Under the pieces are notes generated by a model. That model was given only the letters and a program-made list of their open reading frames with translations, had not been told where the DNA came from and made no database searches. Shown piece by piece: positions 9,002 through 11,719 of a stretch of DNA of 11,719 nt (positions within the stretch are counted from its first letter, which is position 1; every line of letters starts with the position of its first letter). Both the position numbers and the translations under genes were made by a program. Where the stretch lies: assembly GCA_900551585.1 (NCBI GenBank), contig URWU01000023.1:1-11719 (forward strand). Reading direction: 5' to 3'. This DNA is from an uncultured Alphaproteobacteria bacterium. GTDB lineage: Bacteria; Pseudomonadota; Alphaproteobacteria; RF32; CAG-239.

Positions 9002-9020
9002 ATAGATAAACGATAAGAAA

Positions 9021-9050
9021 AAACCTCCTGAGAAATCAGGAGGTTTTTTT
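9021..9050 (+). terminator. Intrinsic terminator of rpoBC
   Basis: CCTCCTGA (9024-9031) and TCAGGAGG (9036-9043) form a perfect 8-bp stem around a GAAA tetraloop, followed by a run of T from 9044. A-residues before the stem can pair with the T-run, lengthening the helix and making it potentially active on both strands. It lies 130 bases after the rpoC stop and before the next + strand gene, so it separates rpoBC from the small genes downstream. Confidence 0.93.
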
Positions 9051-9053
9051 TAG

Positions 9054-9081
9054 TTGTTTTTTGAAGAAGAAGTGTTAAATT
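9054..9081 (+). promoter_or_regulatory. Possible promoter for the small-gene unit
   Basis: TTGTTT (9054-9059) and TAAATT (9076-9081) are 16 bases apart, and TG at 9073-9074 gives an extended -10 arrangement. The site lies between the rpoBC terminator and the small gene at 9116, where a new promoter is needed. The boxes are weak and the region is AT-rich, so this is tentative. Confidence 0.35.
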
Positions 9082-9115
9082 ATGCCCCGTAAATCAATTA
9101 AAAATTAATAAGCTT

Positions 9116-9298
9116 ATGGTGAACGTAATTACTGTTTCAGTATTGGCAATCGTTGTTGTCGTACTGGTTGTTTTACTTATTATTGAGAAAAGAAAGCCGA
9201 AATGCCGTTGCCGTCAAGGCGGTTGTCATGGCTGCGGAGGGTGTCATCACGAAGAAAATACGTCTTCCTGCTCAGGGTGCGGTTGTCATGATGATTAG
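9116..9298 (+). CDS. Small Cys/His-rich single-pass membrane protein (FeoB-associated-like)
   Basis: This 60-aa protein has one strongly hydrophobic N-terminal segment (about residues 4-23), a basic EKRKPK boundary, then a tail dense in metal ligands: cysteines 30, 32, 37, 40, 43, 52, 55 and 57 and histidines 38, 44, 45 and 58. A membrane anchor followed by a Cys-rich tail of this size resembles the FeoB-associated Cys-rich membrane protein family, which accompanies ferrous iron transport. No feoA or feoB is visible here, so a metal-binding role is inference and iron specificity is unproven. The basic residues suggest the tail faces the cytoplasm. There is no Shine-Dalgarno before ATG 9116, only AT-rich sequence; GTG 9119 is an alternative start. 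It probably shares a transcript with the next gene, 61 bases downstream. Confidence 0.72.
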   Translation: MVNVITVSVLAIVVVVLVVLLIIEKRKPKCRCRQGGCHGCGGCHHEENTSSCSGCGCHDD

Positions 9299-9359
9299 TG
9301 TTAAACAGATATAAAGGTGGTAAAATTTTTATTAAAAACCTTGTTTAAAATTTAATACC

Positions 9360-9713
9360 ATGATTGCCATTTTTCTGTCAGTAGTTTTAGCTCTTGTTTG
9401 TTTGATTTATGCGATCAAAAGCCGGTTGAACGAACTTGATGCCAAGCGCGAAGCAAAAAAGCTTCGAAAGCATTATGACTTGTCCTGCCAGGGTATTGCC
9501 GCGATTTATCAATCGTTGCCCGGTGAGGAACAAAAGAAACTCCGCAGTTTGTCGCAGCGGAAGGTTTTTGATGATGAAGGAGATGATACGGTGGTTTATC
9601 CGCTTAAGATGACGGGATACGGCTCTCGCACGGTGGCCGAAAGACAAAAACGGGCACAAGAACGCCTGATTTGGAAAGAGGTTTATCGTCATCTGGTTTC
9701 TAAAGACAGCTGA
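9360..9713 (+). CDS. Hypothetical membrane-anchored protein (117 aa)
   Basis: I do not recognise this gene. The protein begins with a hydrophobic segment (about residues 2-19, IAIFLSVVLALVCLIYAI) that could be a membrane anchor or uncleaved signal, then a strongly charged helical stretch (about 20-40, rich in K, R, E and D). The remaining soluble portion includes YQSLPGEEQKKLRSLSQR and a basic, probably helical end. The basic residues after the membrane segment suggest a cytoplasmic tail. It ends 11 bases before a strong terminator and follows the Cys-rich gene on the same strand, so the two probably form a bicistronic unit. No Shine-Dalgarno precedes ATG 9360; the upstream bases are nearly all A and T. 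Its codon pattern and an ending that abuts a terminator support a real gene, but no function can be given. Confidence 0.75.
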   Translation: MIAIFLSVVLALVCLIYAIKSRLNELDAKREAKKLRKHYDLSCQGIAAIYQSLPGEEQKKLRSLSQRKVFDDEGDDTVVYPLKMTGYGSRTVAERQKRAQERLIWKEVYRHLVSKDS

Positions 9714-9724
9714 GACACATCAGC

Positions 9725-9764
9725 AAAGGGTTTTGATATCTTGGTATATCAAAGCCCTTTTTTT
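9725..9764 (+). terminator. Intrinsic terminator of the small-gene unit
   Basis: AAAGGGTTTTGATAT (9725-9739) pairs with ATATCAAAGCCCTTT (9746-9760) over 15 bp with a single G-U pair and a 6-base loop, and a run of seven T follows (9758-9764). It starts 11 bases after the stop of the 117-aa gene. Confidence 0.95.
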
Positions 9765-9776
9765 ATGGATAATCAC

Positions 9777-9804
9777 AAAAAAAGCCCGTCAATTTAGACG
9801 GGCT
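9777..9804 (-). terminator. Intrinsic terminator of the minus-strand gene
   Basis: Read on the minus strand, AGCCCGTC (from 9804 to 9797) and GACGGGCT (from 9790 to 9783) form an 8-bp GC-rich stem with a 6-base loop, followed by a T-run that appears on the + strand as A 9777-9783. It lies 19 bases beyond the minus-strand stop codon and 12 bases from the opposing terminator, so the two convergent units are insulated from each other. Confidence 0.93.
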
Positions 9805-9823
9805 GTGATTGCTGTTTGAATGA

Positions 9824-11671
9824 TTATTTACCGGTCATTCCTTTTTCGTTTAAGATTTTAAGGAACTGGTAAGCGCTCATGTCTTTAGACTGTTTGCCGT
9901 TTTTGAGGCTGTTGTCTTTGTTGGCGCCAAAATCGTCGGTGACCTTAAAGGTTCTTTCACTGATGTCTTTCAGGGTCAGCGGGTTGATTTTTTCGCCTTT
10001 GAGCAAGCTGTCAATCGGTTTGTGGAGTTTGTCCTGGTCGCCGCGGACAACACCCAGCTTGGCCAATTTTTCCTCATCGCTCTGGCCGGCAAATTTAGCT
10101 TTCATTTCATCAGGCAGGTTTTTGAAGGCTTCCAAATCGCTCATTGTGCGTTTGACGGCATCTTCGGTAGATAATTTTTCCTGATGGGCAATTCTCTTGC
10201 CGTATTGTTTCAGCATATTGACATCAATATGTTCCGGCGTAATTGTTACCTCGGGAAGCTGTCCGCCGTCATAAGTTTTGGCAACGTTTTCAATTTTGTT
10301 TTCTTTTTTGTCTTTGTCGCCGGCGCCTTTTTTACCGTAGCCGCTTAATAAAGCTGCTGTAGCCAGAACACCGACAACAATCGGGGCAGCGTGTTTTTTG
10401 ACCCAGTCTTTGGCTTTGCCGAACCAGGCAAAAACACCGCCTTTTTTCTTCTTTTTATCTTCTTTTTGAGGCTGGGCTTTTTTGTTGTCAGAAGTCTGAA
10501 CTGCTTCTCCCGGGGTATAAACCGGTTCGGAAACAATGCCGTCCTGAGTTTTATTTGGGGCAGGAGGCGTGCGTTTAGCCATGGCGTCGCGGAAAGAACG
10601 GGCGTCTTTATTAATGGCGCGTCCTTTGTCATAACCGAAAGCGTCAATAAAGAGCGGAACAACAACCAGTTCTTCGTCTTTGACTTTGTTCGGTTCTTTC
10701 ATGCGGGTGCGGGCCTGAGAGGTTAAACTCTCAATATCCTTGGCTTTTTGTTCCGGTGTGCGGCGCGGGTTTTGCTCAATCGCTTCTTTCAGAAACAGAT
10801 AATCCTGTAAGGTTCTGTCCTGAGGTTTCTTTTTCATCAGTTCTTTGATTTTTGCTGTTTTTGATTTTTCGGTATCTGCTTTTTGAGCCTGCTGTTGTTT
10901 GGCTTTTTCCTGAGCCTGCTGACGCAAATCTTTGAGGCGGTCAAGAGCTTTCTGAGCGGCCGGCGTATATTCGTAAGAACCTTTATTATACTCTTTGCCG
11001 AAAGTTTCGATGTATTTCTGCATGGAGTCGATAGCGTCCGAATCAATATCAAGATAACCGTCGGCAAAAGCGGCAATGTCGGCAGAACCCTTTTCAACGC
11101 TGTCAGCAAACAAGTCGCCGTGGACACTTTCATAATTGGGATCGAGTTCTTTCAACAGGTCGTGATTTTGAACGTCATTCGGCGCTTTCAAGTAAACGTC
11201 ATAAGCTTTCAAGAAACCGTCAAGCTGGTCTTTGCCATAAGTTGTTTTAGCACGGGGAGCTTCTTTTGCAGTCTTGGACTTTTCTGCAGGTTTTTCTTTT
11301 TGAACATCCTGAACCATTGTTTGAGTTGCTGTCGGTTCTGCTCTGGTGAAAACATCAATTTTTTCCGGCAGATTATATTTTTTCATAATCTGGTCTTCCA
11401 AGAGCTTTAACTTGGCGGCGTTAAGGCTGTGAAAAGCTTCGCGCAGTTTGTTATTGGTGTCGGCATTCCACTGGCCGCGATTGGCTTCGGAATTAAATTC
11501 TTCATATTTTTGCCGAGCCTGCGCCAGATCCTCAAAATTGTCAAAATAGCCATTTTCAAGAATAGAAGCAAATTCTTCAATCGGCTGAGCCAATTCAGGA
11601 TGTTGTTTGGTTATATAGCCTTTATGGGTTGCAGCAGTGGAGTGTCTGCCTGTGTGTGCTTTGATTTCATC
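9824..11671 (-). CDS. Hypothetical lysine-rich helical protein with one membrane segment, 5'-truncated
   Basis: I do not recognise this protein. The frame runs off the genomic sequence into the right adapter; the first five apparent residues (MYKRQ) are adapter-encoded, so the true start and N-terminus are missing. What remains is 615 aa. Residues are counted with the adapter M as 1. Residues 24-103 and about 200-266 are helical and resemble each other (GYFDNFEDLAQARQKY at 46-61, GYLDIDSDAIDSMQKY at 210-225). Each is followed by a charged linker containing EKSKTAK (135-141, 273-279). A Q/K-rich coiled-coil-like stretch lies at 250-285 and a proline-rich linker at about 372-395. KKKKK at 411-415 precedes one hydrophobic segment (434-450, APIVVGVLATAALLSGY), then a charged C-terminal region containing LPEVTITPEHI. 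No signal peptide or catalytic motif is visible. Possible roles include an envelope scaffold or secreted/structural protein, but nothing decides. The gene converges on the + strand unit and ends at its own terminator. Confidence 0.8.
   Translation of the reverse strand, partial: DEIKAHTGRHSTAATHKGYITKQHPELAQPIEEFASILENGYFDNFEDLAQARQKYEEFNSEANRGQWNADTNNKLREAFHSLNAAKLKLLEDQIMKKYNLPEKIDVFTRAEPTATQTMVQDVQKEKPAEKSKTAKEAPRAKTTYGKDQLDGFLKAYDVYLKAPNDVQNHDLLKELDPNYESVHGDLFADSVEKGSADIAAFADGYLDIDSDAIDSMQKYIETFGKEYNKGSYEYTPAAQKALDRLKDLRQQAQEKAKQQQAQKADTEKSKTAKIKELMKKKPQDRTLQDYLFLKEAIEQNPRRTPEQKAKDIESLTSQARTRMKEPNKVKDEELVVVPLFIDAFGYDKGRAINKDARSFRDAMAKRTPPAPNKTQDGIVSEPVYTPGEAVQTSDNKKAQPQKEDKKKKKGGVFAWFGKAKDWVKKHAAPIVVGVLATAALLSGYGKKGAGDKDKKENKIENVAKTYDGGQLPEVTITPEHIDVNMLKQYGKRIAHQEKLSTEDAVKRTMSDLEAFKNLPDEMKAKFAGQSDEEKLAKLGVVRGDQDKLHKPIDSLLKGEKINPLTLKDISERTFKVTDDFGANKDNSLKNGKQSKDMSAYQFLKILNEKGMTGK
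10850..10870 (-). repeat. Second copy of the EKSKTAK linker motif
   Basis: These codons specify EKSKTAK (residues 273-279 of the unknown minus-strand protein), identical to residues 135-141 at 11264-11284. Both copies follow the end of one of the two similar helical segments. Outside the seven residues the linkers differ, so this is a diverged protein-level duplication rather than a recent DNA repeat. Confidence 0.6.
11264..11284 (-). repeat. First copy of the EKSKTAK linker motif
   Basis: These codons specify EKSKTAK (residues 135-141), the partner of the copy at 10850-10870. The two copies are 138 residues apart, while the GY...QKY motifs of the helical segments are 164 residues apart, so the intervening regions differ in length. 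Confidence 0.6.
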
Positions 11672-11719
11672 CTGTCTCTTATACACATCTGACGCTGCCG
11701 ACGACTAGTCGAGTGTAGA
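11672..11719. other. Illumina Nextera i5-side adapter (not genomic)
   Basis: The reverse-complement mosaic end CTGTCTCTTATACACATCT occupies 11672-11690. It is followed by the Read 1 primer part gacgctgccgacga (11691-11704), an 8-base i5 index ctagtcga (11705-11712) and gtgtaga, the beginning of P5 (11713-11719). Genomic sequence ends at 11671. Confidence 0.98.

Noticed and set aside
8919..9005. 28-aa open frame starting MPGVFSF after rpoC
   Set aside because: The only AAAAGGA is 18 bases upstream, and the frame lies within a self-complementary segment, which forces its sequence. It is kept only as a note to the inverted repeat.
29..11690. 19-bp inverted repeats at both ends, as in a Tn5-type composite transposon of about 11.7 kb
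   Set aside because: They are Tn5 mosaic ends, but each is joined on its outer side to Illumina primer and index sequence and there is no transposase inside. They come from library tagmentation.
1..11719. CRISPR array, prophage, IS element, toxin-antitoxin or defence genes
   Set aside because: I saw no direct-repeat array, transposase, integrase, nuclease or paired toxin-antitoxin genes on either strand. The two small membrane genes do not resemble a toxin-antitoxin pair.

Overview
The window is a bacterial rpoB-rpoC locus with a short tail of small and unrecognised genes. It is bounded on both sides by untrimmed Illumina Nextera (Tn5) adapter sequence. Genuine genomic DNA runs only from about 48 to 11671. 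Bases 1-47 and 11672-11719 are library construct: sequencing-primer parts, both 8-base sample indices and the two 19-bp mosaic ends.

Organism: RpoB and RpoC look alphaproteobacterial in their N-termini, lobe inserts and C-termini. Base composition is moderate in the genes and AT-rich between them. My best guess is an uncultured, possibly host-associated alphaproteobacterium from a metagenome. The class is fairly confident; the habitat and any finer placement are weak inference.

Layout: (1) 48-546 is a long non-coding leader with no recognisable rplL end. It holds a 9-bp hairpin (131-151), a possible three-way-junction RNA (160-247), a promoter with a perfect TATAAT (285-290) and a hairpin (479-518) just upstream of the rpoB ribosome binding site. 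(2) rpoB (547-4719) and rpoC (4740-8891) are intact, tightly coupled by a 20-base gap, and have all key catalytic and zinc-binding residues. (3) 8892-9050 is the rpoC 3' region: a nested imperfect inverted repeat of about 104 bases followed by a strong intrinsic terminator. (4) 9116-9713 is a probable two-gene unit of small single-pass membrane proteins, one with a Cys/His-rich tail like FeoB-associated Cys-rich proteins, and one unknown of 117 aa. Neither has a visible Shine-Dalgarno. (5) Two back-to-back terminators (9725-9764 on +, 9777-9804 on -) separate these from (6) a convergent minus-strand gene, 9824-11671. That gene is cut off at its 5' end by the adapter and encodes a lysine-rich, mostly helical protein of unknown function with a degenerate internal duplication and one membrane segment.

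How it works together: rpoB and rpoC supply the beta and beta' subunits of RNA polymerase and are surely co-transcribed. The usual neighbours (rplJ-rplL upstream, rpsL-rpsG-fusA downstream) are not visible, so rpoBC appears to have its own promoter, leader and terminator here. I see no mobile element, CRISPR array, tRNA, rRNA or defence system. The least explained parts are the two structured non-coding regions flanking rpoBC and the unknown minus-strand protein.
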